Of a stretch of DNA of 64,000 nucleotides, positions 35,048 to 44,216 are shown one piece after another. The position numbers were made by a program, and so were the translations under genes. The DNA is from Roseisalinus antarcticus (GTDB lineage: Bacteria; Pseudomonadota; Alphaproteobacteria; Rhodobacterales; Rhodobacteraceae), in assembly GCF_900172355.1 (NCBI RefSeq), contig NZ_FWFZ01000005.1, positions 177,637 to 241,636 of the forward strand, in the 5' to 3' direction. A model generated the notes under the pieces. It saw nothing but the letters and a program-made list of their open reading frames with translations, made no database searches and was not told the origin of the DNA. Every line of letters begins with the position of its first letter. The first letter of the stretch is position 1.

Positions 35048-36142
35048 ATGGATCTAGGAACGTTCAGCCCTGTCCTTCTGATCGCGTCGCTGATGGTCGC
35101 GGCCACCCCCATCCTGCTCGCGTCGATTGGAGAGCTTGTGGCCGAGCGGGCAGGCGTCCTGAACCTGGGCGTCGAAGGCATGATGATCACCGGCGCGGTC
35201 TGCGGGTTCATCCTGGCGGTCGAAATCGGCAACCCCTGGGTCGGCTTTCTGGGCGCGGCCTTGGGCGGCGCCCTTCTGTCCTTGCTCTTCGCCCTGCTGA
35301 CCCAGATCCTTTTGTCCAACCAGGTGGCCACCGGTCTCGCGCTCACGCTGTTCGGGCTCGGTCTCTCGGCGCTGCTGGGACAGGGCTATATCGGCGTAAG
35401 AGCCCCCTCTCTGCCCCGCGTCGACCTCGGCCCCCTGTCGGATCTGCCCTATGTGGGGCGGATCGTCTTCGGGCAGGACCTCATGGTCTATATTTCGCTG
35501 GCGCTCGTCGCCGCCGTCTGGGCAGTGCTGAAATACACGAGGGCCGGGCTGATCCTGCGCGCGGTCGGCGAGAACCATGCCGCGGCCCATGCGCTGGGCT
35601 ACAATGTCGTCGCGGTGCGGACCGCGGCCATCGCCTTCGGCGGCGCCTGTGCGGGGTTGGGCGGCGGCTATCTCAGCCTCGTGCGCGTGCCGCAATGGAC
35701 CGAAGGCATGACAGCCGGCGCGGGATGGATCGCGCTCGCCATCGTCGTCTTCGCCTCCTGGCGGCCATGGAGGCTGTTGCTGGGGGCCTACCTCTTTGGC
35801 GGCATCACCGGGCTTCAGCTCAACATCCAGGCCGGCGGGCTGTCGCTGCTCAACATCCTTCCTGCGATCCTCATCAGCGTGGGGATCGTGACGCTTCTCG
35901 TGCAACTCTTCCGCCACCTGCGCGGCGGCCCTGTCGCCAGACGCACAATGATCACTGGCCAGCTTCTTGTTGCCGCCGGCATCGTGCTTGCGGGGCTCAA
36001 CCGGCTCTTTCCGGACATGCGGATCGACCAGGCGTTCTGGCTGTCGGCCTCGCCCTACCTCGTGACCATTCTGGTTCTTGTCGTCATGTCTGCCGGTCGT
36101 GCACCCGGCAGCCTGGGCAAGACCTTCCATGCCTCGACCTGA
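35048..36142 (+). CDS. BMP-family ABC transporter permease 2
   Basis: Second membrane subunit, 364 residues. ATG 35048 gives the family start DLGTFSPVLLIASLMVAATPILLASIGELVAERAGVLNLGVEGMM; the GVEG motif is diagnostic. GENHAAAHALGYNVVAVRTAAIAFGGACAGLGGGYLSL is the usual central block. The C-terminus is atypical: after LFGGITGLQLNIQAGG an additional 50-60 residues with one more hydrophobic segment (MITGQLLVAAGIVLAGLNRL) precede the standard end SPYLVTILVLVVMS. This makes it longer than the roughly 300-330 residues I expect. Confidence 0.88.
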   Translation: MDLGTFSPVLLIASLMVAATPILLASIGELVAERAGVLNLGVEGMMITGAVCGFILAVEIGNPWVGFLGAALGGALLSLLFALLTQILLSNQVATGLALTLFGLGLSALLGQGYIGVRAPSLPRVDLGPLSDLPYVGRIVFGQDLMVYISLALVAAVWAVLKYTRAGLILRAVGENHAAAHALGYNVVAVRTAAIAFGGACAGLGGGYLSLVRVPQWTEGMTAGAGWIALAIVVFASWRPWRLLLGAYLFGGITGLQLNIQAGGLSLLNILPAILISVGIVTLLVQLFRHLRGGPVARRTMITGQLLVAAGIVLAGLNRLFPDMRIDQAFWLSASPYLVTILVLVVMSAGRAPGSLGKTFHAST

Positions 36143-36172
36143 GGCCAAACCTCCACCAACAAGGGAAATCGC

Positions 36173-37243
36173 ATGAAACTGAAACATCTGCTTGCCAGCG
36201 CGACCCTCGGCCTTGCCACGATGGCCGTGGCCCAGGACGACCCGCTGACCGTCGGCTTCGTCTACGTCGGGCCCGTCGGAGACGGCGGCTGGACCTATGA
36301 ACACAACCAGGGCCGCCTCGCCGTCGAAGAGCATTTCGGCGACGCCGTCGAGACAGTCTTTGTCGAAAGCGTGCCCGAGGGCCCGGACGCCGTGCGGGTG
36401 ATGCAGCAGATGGCGCTCAACGGCGCCGATCTGATCTTCACCACCTCCTTCGGCTACATGGACCAGACCATCGAGGTCGCAAGCCAGTTCCCGGACGTGA
36501 TGTTCGAGCACGCCACCGGCTACAAACGCACCGACAACGTGGGCACCTATTCCGCCCGCTTCTACGAGGGCCGCGCTGTGCAGGGCCACATCGCCGGCCA
36601 GATGACCGAGAGCAACATCATCGGCTACATCGGATCCTTCCCGATCCCCGAGGTGATCCGCGGCATCAACGCGGCCTACATCCACGCGCAGGAAGTGAAC
36701 CCCGACGTCGAGTTCAAGATCGTCTGGGTCTATACGTGGTTCGACCCCGCCAAGGAGGCCGAGGCCGCCCGCACGCTGATCGACCAGGGCGCGGACGTGA
36801 TCCTGCAGCACACCGACTCCACCGCGCCCCAGGCGGCCGCGGCCGAGGCGGGCAATGTCTATACCTTCGGCCAGGCCTCCGACATGGCCGAGTTCGCGCC
36901 GATGCCCCGGATTTCGTCGATCATCGACAACTGGGCGCCCTACTACATCGACCGCGTGCAGGCGGTGATCGACGGCACCTGGGAGAGTGACGACACCTGG
37001 GACGGCATCGGCCCCGGCATGGTCGGCATCGGCGAGATGACCGACGCGATCCCGGAAGAGATCCGGGCCTCGGCGACCGCGCTCAAGGACAGCATCGCCG
37101 CGGGCGAGTACCATCCCTTCACCGGGCCGCTGAACAAGCAGGACGGCTCGGTCTGGCTGGAGGAAGGCGAGACCGCCGATGACGGCACGCTTCTCGGCAT
37201 GAACTTCTATGTCGAGGGCATCACGGGCGACATTCCGCAGTAA
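36173..37243 (+). CDS. BMP-family ABC transporter substrate-binding protein
   Basis: Periplasmic receptor of the Bmp/PnrA family, 356 residues. A signal peptide covers residues 1-20 (LLASATLGLATMAVAQ). The mature part begins DDPLTVGFVYVGPVGDGGWTYEHNQG and contains NGADLIFTTSFGYMDQTIEVASQFPDV, FYEGRAVQGHIAGQMT and IGSFPIPEVIRGINA. PnrA-type proteins bind purine nucleosides. That fits the adjacent xanthine dehydrogenase genes, but the ligand here is inferred. A clear terminator follows. Confidence 0.92.
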   Translation: MKLKHLLASATLGLATMAVAQDDPLTVGFVYVGPVGDGGWTYEHNQGRLAVEEHFGDAVETVFVESVPEGPDAVRVMQQMALNGADLIFTTSFGYMDQTIEVASQFPDVMFEHATGYKRTDNVGTYSARFYEGRAVQGHIAGQMTESNIIGYIGSFPIPEVIRGINAAYIHAQEVNPDVEFKIVWVYTWFDPAKEAEAARTLIDQGADVILQHTDSTAPQAAAAEAGNVYTFGQASDMAEFAPMPRISSIIDNWAPYYIDRVQAVIDGTWESDDTWDGIGPGMVGIGEMTDAIPEEIRASATALKDSIAAGEYHPFTGPLNKQDGSVWLEEGETADDGTLLGMNFYVEGITGDIPQ

Positions 37244-37270
37244 ACGCCCGCGTTTCGGCAACCGTTGGAT

Positions 37271-37298
37271 CGGCCCGCCCCTGACCGGGGGCGGGCCG
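37271..37298 (+). terminator. Terminator after the xdh-BMP transporter operon
   Basis: An 11-bp GC stem, CGGCCCGCCCC and GGGGCGGGCCG, with a six-base loop. It is followed by a short TTTC and lies 28 bp after the receptor gene's stop. Confidence 0.75.
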
Positions 37299-37409
37299 TT
37301 TCGCATCCTGCCCGGCAACAGCGCCGGGACAGGCGAAGGAGCGCCGCCGCGCCTCTCCGCGCCCATCTTTGCCCTTCCGCACGATCCCGCATCGTGGCAG
37401 CGTCGCGCG

Positions 37410-38345
37410 ATGACACAGACCCTACGCACCCTCTCCGGCACGCCCGTCTCGACACTGACCTTCGGCACGATGCAATTCGGCGGCGCGGCCGACGAGGCCG
37501 CCAGCCGCGCGATGTACGACGCCGCCCGCGCCGCCGGCGTTACCCATTTCGACACCGCGGTCGGCTATACCGACGGGGCGAGCGAGACCCTCACCGGCAT
37601 CTTCGCCCGCCCCGAGCGCGAGGAGGTCTTCCTCGCCACAAAGGTCGCCTTCGACGGCGGGGCGGGCCGCGCCAATATCCGCGCCCAGTTCGACACCTCC
37701 CGCAGGCAGCTCGGAATCGACTGGGTCGACCTGCTCTATATCCACCGCTGGGACGGTGACACGCCGTCGGAGGAGACATTCTCGACTCTGGCCGAGATGC
37801 AGGATCAGGGCCTGATCCGACATATCGGCGTGTCGAACTACGCCGCCTGGCAGGTGATGAAAGCGCAGTCCATCGCCCGAACCCTGGGCACCCGGATTGA
37901 CGCGATCCAACCGATGTATTCGCTGGTCAAACGCCAGGCCGAGGTCGAGATCTTTCCGATGGCGCAGGATCAGGGCATCTCGGTCCACGCCTATTCGCCC
38001 CTCGGCGGCGGGCTTCTGACCGGCAAATACGCCCGCGGCGAAGTGGGCCGGCTGACCGAAAGCGAGATGTATCGCCAGCGCTACGACACCGACTGGATGC
38101 GCCGTGCGGCGCAGGCGCTGACGGACCTGGCCGCGGAGCTTGGGACCCATCCCGCCACACTCGCCGTGGCCTGGACCGCCGCGCATCCCGCGCAGCCCTC
38201 GCCCATCATCTCGGCCCGGTCGGTGGCGCAGCTTGCACCGTCGCTCGCCGCGCAGGGATATGCCATGACACCGGACCTCTATGCCCGCCTGTCGGCCCTC
38301 GGGCCGGCGCCGCCGCCGGCCACGGACCGGCTGGAGGAAGCATGA
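37410..38345 (+). CDS. Aldo/keto reductase family protein
   Basis: NADPH-dependent oxidoreductase with a TIM-barrel fold, 311 residues. The catalytic tetrad can be placed: Asp and Tyr in THFDTAVGYTDGASE (about residues 47-61), Lys in LATKVAF and His in LLYIHRWDG. The ISARSVAQLAPSLAA region near the C-terminus contacts the cofactor phosphate. The ATG at 37410 gives the usual beta-hairpin start TLRTLSGTPVSTLTFGTMQFGG. The stop overlaps the next start (ATGA). Substrate unknown. Confidence 0.9.
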   Translation: MTQTLRTLSGTPVSTLTFGTMQFGGAADEAASRAMYDAARAAGVTHFDTAVGYTDGASETLTGIFARPEREEVFLATKVAFDGGAGRANIRAQFDTSRRQLGIDWVDLLYIHRWDGDTPSEETFSTLAEMQDQGLIRHIGVSNYAAWQVMKAQSIARTLGTRIDAIQPMYSLVKRQAEVEIFPMAQDQGISVHAYSPLGGGLLTGKYARGEVGRLTESEMYRQRYDTDWMRRAAQALTDLAAELGTHPATLAVAWTAAHPAQPSPIISARSVAQLAPSLAAQGYAMTPDLYARLSALGPAPPPATDRLEEA

Positions 38346-39418
38346 GGGATTTCCTGGTCATCGGCGGCGGCATCGCCGGCGTGTCCGCGGCGGCCCGGTT
38401 GTCGCACCTGGGCTCTGTCATCCTGCTCGAACGCGAATCGGCGCTCGCCTTTCACGCATCGGGCCGGTCCGCCGCGCTGTTCGAGGCCAACTACGGCCAG
38501 CCGCCGGTCGTCGCCCTGAACGCGGCCAGCGAAGCCTATCACGAGACGGCCAACGGCGGCGTCCTGTCGCCGCGCGGGCTGATGCTGATCGGAACCGCCG
38601 TGGATGCCGCAGGCTTCGCCGAAGATATCCGCACCATGGGCCTCGACCAGATCACGATCGAGGAGGCGCGGGCGTTCTGGCCGATCCTCGCCGCGGATGT
38701 GGACCGCGCCGGTTTTCACGACAGCGCCCGAGACATCGACACCGACCGCTTGCTACAGAATTTCGCACGCGAGGCGCGGTCCAACGGCGCCGAATTCCAT
38801 ACCGACGCGGGGGTCACCGCGATCCGCCGCACATCCGCCGGCTGGCAAGTCGACGCGGGCGGCGAGACCCACGCAGCACGCATCCTGGTCAACGCGGCCG
38901 GCGCCTGGGTCGACAACGTCGCGACAATGGCGGGGATCGCCCCGATCGGGTTCACGCCGCTGCGCCGCTCCATGGCCCGGATCCCCGCGCCGGAAGGCCA
39001 CGACGTGTCGCGATGGCCGATGGTCTTCGGCATCGGTGAGGGCTGGTATGCCAAGCCGGACGCGGGGGCGCTGATCGTCTCTCCGGCCGAGGAGGACCCG
39101 GTCGAGCCGCAGGACGCCTGGGCCGATGACATGGTGTTGGCCGAGGGTCTGGCGCGGTATGAGGCGCATGTGACCGTGCCCGTCACCCGGATGCTGGCCA
39201 ATTGGGCCGGGCTGAGGACGTTCGCCCCGGACCGCAACCTCGTCCTCGGGCCTGCGCCGACCGATCCCGCCTTTGTCTGGTGCGCAGGCCAGGGCGGCTA
39301 TGGCTTCCAGTCCTGCCCCGCGGCCAGCGCCCTGCTTGCCGACCTCGTGGCGGGCCGATCGCCGGCACTGCCCGTCGATGTCGTCTCCAGCCTGAGCCCG
39401 GAGAGGTTTGCCACGTGA
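38342..39418 (+). CDS. FAD-dependent amino-acid oxidase/dehydrogenase (DAO family)
   Basis: Flavoenzyme of 358 residues with the dinucleotide motif VIGGGIAGVSAAARLS at the N-terminus, LNAASEAYHETANGG, AARILVNAAGAWVD and a C-terminal FAD block WCAGQGGYGFQSCPAAS. It resembles D-arginine/D-amino-acid dehydrogenases (DauA-like) more than sarcosine oxidase, but the substrate is not certain. It is coupled by overlaps to the aldo/keto reductase upstream and the lysozyme downstream. Confidence 0.88.
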   Translation: MRDFLVIGGGIAGVSAAARLSHLGSVILLERESALAFHASGRSAALFEANYGQPPVVALNAASEAYHETANGGVLSPRGLMLIGTAVDAAGFAEDIRTMGLDQITIEEARAFWPILAADVDRAGFHDSARDIDTDRLLQNFAREARSNGAEFHTDAGVTAIRRTSAGWQVDAGGETHAARILVNAAGAWVDNVATMAGIAPIGFTPLRRSMARIPAPEGHDVSRWPMVFGIGEGWYAKPDAGALIVSPAEEDPVEPQDAWADDMVLAEGLARYEAHVTVPVTRMLANWAGLRTFAPDRNLVLGPAPTDPAFVWCAGQGGYGFQSCPAASALLADLVAGRSPALPVDVVSSLSPERFAT

Positions 39419-40242
39419 CCGACTTGACCCGCCGCACCTTCCTGAGCCTCTCCGTCCCCTTTGTCGTCGGGGCCTGTGGCCGCCGGTCGGCCGAGCCTGC
39501 ATCGGCACCGCCTCTGGCAAGCCCTGTGTCGCCCCGCGCCTACGCCGGGCCACCCCGCGGCTGGGGCGACGAGGATCCGCATGACTGGCCGGGGCGTCGG
39601 CCATACGGGCTGCCTGTCCATGGGGTGGATGCGTCGCGCTACGATCCGAACCCGGACTGGCGGGGCGCGGCCCAGAGCGGCGTCTCCTTCGCCTGGATCA
39701 AGGCGACCGAAGGCGGCGACTTGCTTGACCCCAGCTTTTCCGGGCACTGGAATGCCGCCGCCGATGCGGGCGTCCCCCGCGGCGCCTATCACGTCTATTA
39801 CCATTGCCGCCCGGCCGAGGATCAGGCCCGCTGGTTCATTCGGAACGTCCCGCGGCAACCGGGCAGCCTGCCGCCGGTCCTCGACATGGAGTGGACACCG
39901 TTCTCTCCGACCTGCACCGCCCGCCCACCGGCGGCGGAGGTCCGCGCCGGGATGGCGATCTTCCTGCGGATGCTGACGGCCCATTACGGCACGCGACCGG
40001 TGATCTACACGGTGCCGGATTTCTACGACGACAATGATCTGGGCAGCTTTGCCGGCTACGAATACTGGCTCCGCTCAACCGCGGCGCACCCGACTGACCG
40101 CTATCCGGGGGGGCCGTGGACCTTCTGGCAATACTCCGGCACCGGCACGCTGCCGGGCTTCGACGGGTCTACGGACCTGAACGCCTTCAACGGGTCACCT
40201 GTGGCGTTCCAATCCTGGCTGGCGCGGCGGTCCGTCCGCTAG
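39415..40242 (+). CDS. Glycoside hydrolase family 25 (lysozyme-like) lipoprotein
   Basis: Muramidase of the GH25 fold, 275 residues from the GTG overlapping the previous stop (GTGA). The N-terminus has twin arginines (TRRTFLSLSV) and a lipobox-like VVGAC, so Tat export with lipid attachment is likely. GH25 motifs: GVDASRYDPNPDW (first catalytic Asp), FAWIKATEGG, GAYHVYYHCRP, PVLDMEW with the catalytic Asp/Glu pair, and FWQYSGTG near the end. It is probably a cell-wall remodelling enzyme. A perfect palindrome follows at 40246. Confidence 0.9.
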   Translation: MTDLTRRTFLSLSVPFVVGACGRRSAEPASAPPLASPVSPRAYAGPPRGWGDEDPHDWPGRRPYGLPVHGVDASRYDPNPDWRGAAQSGVSFAWIKATEGGDLLDPSFSGHWNAAADAGVPRGAYHVYYHCRPAEDQARWFIRNVPRQPGSLPPVLDMEWTPFSPTCTARPPAAEVRAGMAIFLRMLTAHYGTRPVIYTVPDFYDDNDLGSFAGYEYWLRSTAAHPTDRYPGGPWTFWQYSGTGTLPGFDGSTDLNAFNGSPVAFQSWLARRSVR

Positions 40243-40245
40243 GCG

Positions 40246-40269
40246 CCAGAAAATTCGCGAATTTTCTGG
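40246..40269. terminator. Perfect 24-bp palindrome between convergent genes (CCAGA..TTCGCGAA family, copy 2)
   Basis: The arms CCAGAAAATTCG and CGAATTTTCTGG are perfectly complementary. It lies 3 bp after the lysozyme stop and 4 bp before the end of the opposing Hint-domain gene, so it can serve both as a terminator. It shares ends and core with 5640-5663. Confidence 0.75.
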
Positions 40270-40273
40270 GGCG

Positions 40274-41332
40274 TCACGCAACGGCCGCCATCAATTCCCA
40301 ACTGCGGAGGGTCATGTAGTCCGCCTCGGGCCGGGCAACTCCGCGGCGCAGGTCCGGAAAAATCTCGTAAAGCTCCGCCAATGCCGCGCCGTCGAGCGAG
40401 GCCAGCCCTTCTTCTCCGGGGTGAAAGCTCTCGGTCGCGGCACCCTCGGCCCGGATCAATTCATGCCGGTCGAAGACGAGGTGGTAATAAGTCACCTCGG
40501 CGAGCGCCGAATCCACGTGCACCCGGTCCATGGAGGCCGCCAGCGATTTGGCCCTGACCAGCACGGCGTCCTCCTCGAACATCAGCCCGATGCGGATATG
40601 GCTGAACAGCATCCGATGCTGCGGCGAGACCCATAGGTCCCGCCGCGGCAGGCCGAACTCCATCGCTCCCTTTCCGATGCGCACCGGCCACAGATGGCGG
40701 GCTCTGCGGAACGCGGTTCCGAACAGCCGCCGCGCGTGGATCATCCGGATCGGCTGGTCCCCGTTATCGACTGTCCGGACCAGATCTCCAATCCAGAGGG
40801 TCTCGATCGGCCGCTCTCCGCCAGGGGTCTCGATCAAGGTGCCTTCGGTCAGACAGATCACGGAACTGTCGCGCGTCATCGGCCCGTCCAGGCGGTTGCC
40901 ATAGGCGTCGAACTGGATCGTGTCCCCAGAAGCGGGCGGGATCTTGACAGATGTCGCGCCCGCCGCCGGACCGTCGAGCGCCGTTGTCCCGGAGGTGCCC
41001 ACGCCGATATCATGGAAACTCAGCACCGGCGCCCTTGCGCCCCCGTCCACCAGGGCGACCGCCTCGGCCTCATTCGTCGAACCGCCGAAATCGGCTTCGG
41101 TCACGCGGACCGGCACCTCGAACACATGAAAGCCGGTCGCGGGATCCTCCACCGAGGTGACCGACGATAGCTCCACGATCTGCGCCAGGGAACCGTCCGC
41201 CTGGTAGGTAGCCACCCGGAAATCCGCCAGACGCGACATCTCGGCGGCAGACACCGTGACTTCAACGTAGTCCGGCACCCCGGCCCCATCGGCGACCGAG
41301 GTCCTGTAGTGAATCTCCGAAACAAAGGCCAT
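40274..41332 (-). CDS. Hint-domain (Hedgehog/intein-like) protein
   Basis: A 352-residue protein. Residues about 1-155 form a beta-rich region (YVEVTVSAAEMSRLADFRVATYQADGS, VLSFHDIGVGTS). From about 160 there is a Hint_2-type domain starting CLTEGTLIETPGGERPIETLWIGDLVRTVDNGDQPIRMIHA, with the conserved SPQHRML block further on. The Cys at the domain start could cleave its own upstream peptide bond, as in related autoprocessing domains. The downstream C-terminal Asn/splicing partner is not evident. Such proteins are common in Rhodobacterales; their biological role is unclear. No classical signal peptide. Confidence 0.85.
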   Translation of the reverse strand: MAFVSEIHYRTSVADGAGVPDYVEVTVSAAEMSRLADFRVATYQADGSLAQIVELSSVTSVEDPATGFHVFEVPVRVTEADFGGSTNEAEAVALVDGGARAPVLSFHDIGVGTSGTTALDGPAAGATSVKIPPASGDTIQFDAYGNRLDGPMTRDSSVICLTEGTLIETPGGERPIETLWIGDLVRTVDNGDQPIRMIHARRLFGTAFRRARHLWPVRIGKGAMEFGLPRRDLWVSPQHRMLFSHIRIGLMFEEDAVLVRAKSLAASMDRVHVDSALAEVTYYHLVFDRHELIRAEGAATESFHPGEEGLASLDGAALAELYEIFPDLRRGVARPEADYMTLRSWELMAAVA

Positions 41333-41458
41333 GCGACCGCCGCTCCCCAGCAGGATTGCCCAATTGGTTAACGGCAGTCCCGCGCCAAAGAATGTCGCTG
41401 GCCGGGAAAGAATGTGGCGCCGAGCAGGCCTTTGTCCCCAGGCCGCGCCCTTGCTTTG

Positions 41459-41519
41459 GGACGGCGGGCGGGGCGATGTTCCGGCCCGTCAGGGCCGGGA
41501 CGAGCGTCGTCCGACGGCC
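41459..41519. repeat. Palindromic repeat GGACGG.. copy 2, with internal hairpin
   Basis: It starts GGACGGCGGGCGGGGCGATG and ends CGAGCGTCGTCC, as at 34981-35027. The centre differs: here it is a perfect hairpin CCGGCCC-GTCA-GGGCCGG (41481-41498). It lies directly after the stop of the minus-strand enzyme gene at 41520, so it probably terminates that transcript. The remainder of the 187-bp gap upstream of the Hint gene shows no coding potential. Confidence 0.65.
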
Positions 41520-44018
41520 TCAGCCATCCGCCCGGATCCGGGCATTGGCAGGATCGTAAGGACTGTCCTCGACGATCGTCGCGGGCCAGAGCGTGTCGAA
41601 CATCTTCACCTGAAGCGCAGTGCCGGGTACCGCTAGATCGGGTGCCACATACCCCATCCCGATGGACTTGCCGAAGGCCACCGAATAGCCGCCCGAGGTC
41701 AGCCGCCCCACCCGCCGGTCCCCAGCATAAAGCGCCTCACGCCCCCAGGGATCGGCATCCTCGGGCCCGTCGATCAGCAGCGTCACGCATTTCGACCGGA
41801 TGCCGATGGCCTCCATCTCCGCCTTGCCGTGAAAGTCCTTCGACAGGTCCACGAAGCGCGGCAGATCCGCCTCCAGCGGCGTGGCATCCCGGCCCAGCTC
41901 GTTGCCGAACGCGCGATAGCTCTTCTCCTGCCGCAGCCAGTTCTGCGCCCGCGCACCGACCAGCTTCATGCCCAGCGGCTCGCCCGCCTCCATCAGCCGG
42001 TCAAAGAGGTGGTTCTGCATCTCGATCGGGTGGTGCAGCTCCCACCCCAGCTCGCCGGTATAGGCGACCCGGATGGCATTCACCGGCACCATCCCCAGCT
42101 CGATCTGCCGCGCCGACAGCCAGGGGAACCGCTTGTTCGACAGCGCCGTCTCGGGCTCTGCATCGCGGATCAGCGTCTTAAGGATGTCGCGCGACTTCGG
42201 CCCCGCCAGCGCAAAGACCCCCCACCGGGTGGTGACATCCTCTTCGTTGATCCGGCCGAATTCGTCTTCCTTGTCCCAGATCGCGCGATAGAGGAAATCC
42301 TCGTCATAGGCGTGCCAGGCGCCGGCCGAGACGAGGTAATAGTCGTTCTCGCCATTGCGCACGATGGTGTATTCCGTCCGCGTCGTCCCGGCGGCGGTCA
42401 GCGCATAGGTCAGATTGATACGGCCGATCTTCGGCAGCCTGTTGCAGGTAAACCAGTCCAGGAAAGCCGTCGCGCCCGGCCCGGTCAGCCGATGCTTGGT
42501 GAACGCGGTCGCGTCGATCAGCCCCGCCGTCTCGCGCACCGCCCTCGCCTCGTCCACCGCATGCTGCCACCAGCCGCCCCGCCGGAACGACCGCGCATCG
42601 TGGTCGTAGCTCTCGGGCGCATCGACGGGGCCGAAGTAATTCGGCCGTTCCCACCCGTTCACGTGGCCAAACTGCGCCCCTCGCGCCTTTTGCCGGTCAT
42701 AGGCCGGCGAGGTCCGCAGGGGCCGGCAGGCGGGCCGCTCCTCGTCGGGATGGTGCAGGATGTAGACGTGCTCATAGGCCTCCTCGTTCTTGCGGGCGGC
42801 ATATTCCGTCGTCATCCAGCTGCCGTAGCGCCGCGGATCAAGCGAGGCCATGTCGATCTCGGCCTCGCCCCCGACCATGACCTGCGCGAGGTAATGCCCG
42901 GCGCCACCGGCAGCCGTGATGCCGAAGGAAAAGCCCTCGGCCAGCCACATGTTCCGAAGCCCCGGCGCCGGCCCCAGCAGCGGGTTACCGTCGGGCGTAT
43001 AGCAGATCGGCCCGTTGTAATCGTCCTTCAGCCCCACCTCTTCCGACGACGGAATCCGGTGGATCATCGACATGTATTCCTCTTCGATCCGGTCCAGATC
43101 GAGCGGAAAGAGGTCGGCGCGGAAACTGTCTGGCACGGCATATTCGAACCGCGCGGGCGCATTGCGCTCGTAGGGGCCGAGGATCCAGCCGCCGCGCTCT
43201 TCGCGCACGTACCACTTGGCGTCGGCATCGCGCAGGACGGGATGCTCGCCATGGTCCTTGCGATAGGCGACCAGTGCCGGGTCGGGCTCGGTCACGATGA
43301 ACTGGTGCTCCACCGGAATCGCCGGGATCTTGATGCCCAGCAGGCCCGCAGTGCGCTGCGCGTGGTTGCCGGTCGCGGTGACGACATGCTCGGCCGAGAT
43401 CACCACCTGCTCGTCCGACGGCACAAGGTTGCCGCCCTTCTCGACCATCTTGGTGCAGGTCACATGCCAGACCGTGCCGTCCCAGCGGTAGCCGTCCACC
43501 TGCCACTTGCGCTCGATCGTCACGCCGCGCTGACGGGCGCCCTTGGCCATCGCCATCGTGACATCGGCCGGATTGATATAGCCGTCGGTCGGATGATAGA
43601 TCGCGCCCTCCAGATCGTCGGTGCGCACCAGCGGCCAGCGCACCTTGATCTGATCGGGCGTCATCCACTCGTAGGGCACCCCGCAGGTCTCGGCGGTCGC
43701 GGCATAGAGCATGTATTCGTCCATCCGCGCCCGGCTCTGGGCCATGCGCAGGTTGCCCACGACCGAGAAACCGGCGTTCAGCCCGGTCTCGGCCTCCAGC
43801 GTCTTGTAGAACTTGATCGAGTAGTCGTGGATGTGGGTCGTGGCATAGGACATGTTGAAATAGGGCAGAAGCCCCGCCGCGTGCCAGGTCGAGCCGCTGG
43901 TCAGCTCGTCGCGCTCAAGCAGCATCACGTCGGTCCAGCCGTGCCGGGCAAGGTGATAGGCGATCGAAGTGCCGACGGCGCCGCCGCCAACGACAAGGGC
44001 TTTGACTTGGGTCTTCAT
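41520..44018 (-). CDS. Dimethylglycine/sarcosine dehydrogenase-like flavoprotein with GcvT domain
   Basis: Two-part enzyme of 832 residues. The N-terminal FAD-dependent oxidase domain (about 1-370) has ALVVGGGAVGTSIAYHLARHGW, ERDELTSGSTWHAAGLLP (FAD attachment region) and PDGNPLLGPAPGLRNMWLAEGFSFGITAAGGAG. An FAO-type middle domain follows, then a tetrahydrofolate-binding aminomethyltransferase (GcvT) domain from about 430 (TAFTKHRLTGPGATAFLDWFTCNRLP). These enzymes oxidatively demethylate dimethylglycine or sarcosine and pass the methyl group to folate. That would fit betaine breakdown, but related paralogues use other N-methyl compounds. Confidence 0.88.
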   Translation of the reverse strand: MKTQVKALVVGGGAVGTSIAYHLARHGWTDVMLLERDELTSGSTWHAAGLLPYFNMSYATTHIHDYSIKFYKTLEAETGLNAGFSVVGNLRMAQSRARMDEYMLYAATAETCGVPYEWMTPDQIKVRWPLVRTDDLEGAIYHPTDGYINPADVTMAMAKGARQRGVTIERKWQVDGYRWDGTVWHVTCTKMVEKGGNLVPSDEQVVISAEHVVTATGNHAQRTAGLLGIKIPAIPVEHQFIVTEPDPALVAYRKDHGEHPVLRDADAKWYVREERGGWILGPYERNAPARFEYAVPDSFRADLFPLDLDRIEEEYMSMIHRIPSSEEVGLKDDYNGPICYTPDGNPLLGPAPGLRNMWLAEGFSFGITAAGGAGHYLAQVMVGGEAEIDMASLDPRRYGSWMTTEYAARKNEEAYEHVYILHHPDEERPACRPLRTSPAYDRQKARGAQFGHVNGWERPNYFGPVDAPESYDHDARSFRRGGWWQHAVDEARAVRETAGLIDATAFTKHRLTGPGATAFLDWFTCNRLPKIGRINLTYALTAAGTTRTEYTIVRNGENDYYLVSAGAWHAYDEDFLYRAIWDKEDEFGRINEEDVTTRWGVFALAGPKSRDILKTLIRDAEPETALSNKRFPWLSARQIELGMVPVNAIRVAYTGELGWELHHPIEMQNHLFDRLMEAGEPLGMKLVGARAQNWLRQEKSYRAFGNELGRDATPLEADLPRFVDLSKDFHGKAEMEAIGIRSKCVTLLIDGPEDADPWGREALYAGDRRVGRLTSGGYSVAFGKSIGMGYVAPDLAVPGTALQVKMFDTLWPATIVEDSPYDPANARIRADG

Positions 44019-44216
44019 GGTGCGCGACTCCCTGCGGCTGACGCCCCTCCATCGCGCAATTCGGCCCGCCGCCGCCACAATGACCCGACGCCTCGGCACC
44101 GAAAACCGACATCGCCCCCAAAGAAAGTCGGCAGGCCGGGGCGGGACGGTGGGCCTCCGGCACGGATTCACGCCCGCTGGTCAGGCGGACCGGATTCTGC
44201 TAGTGTTTTCAAATGA

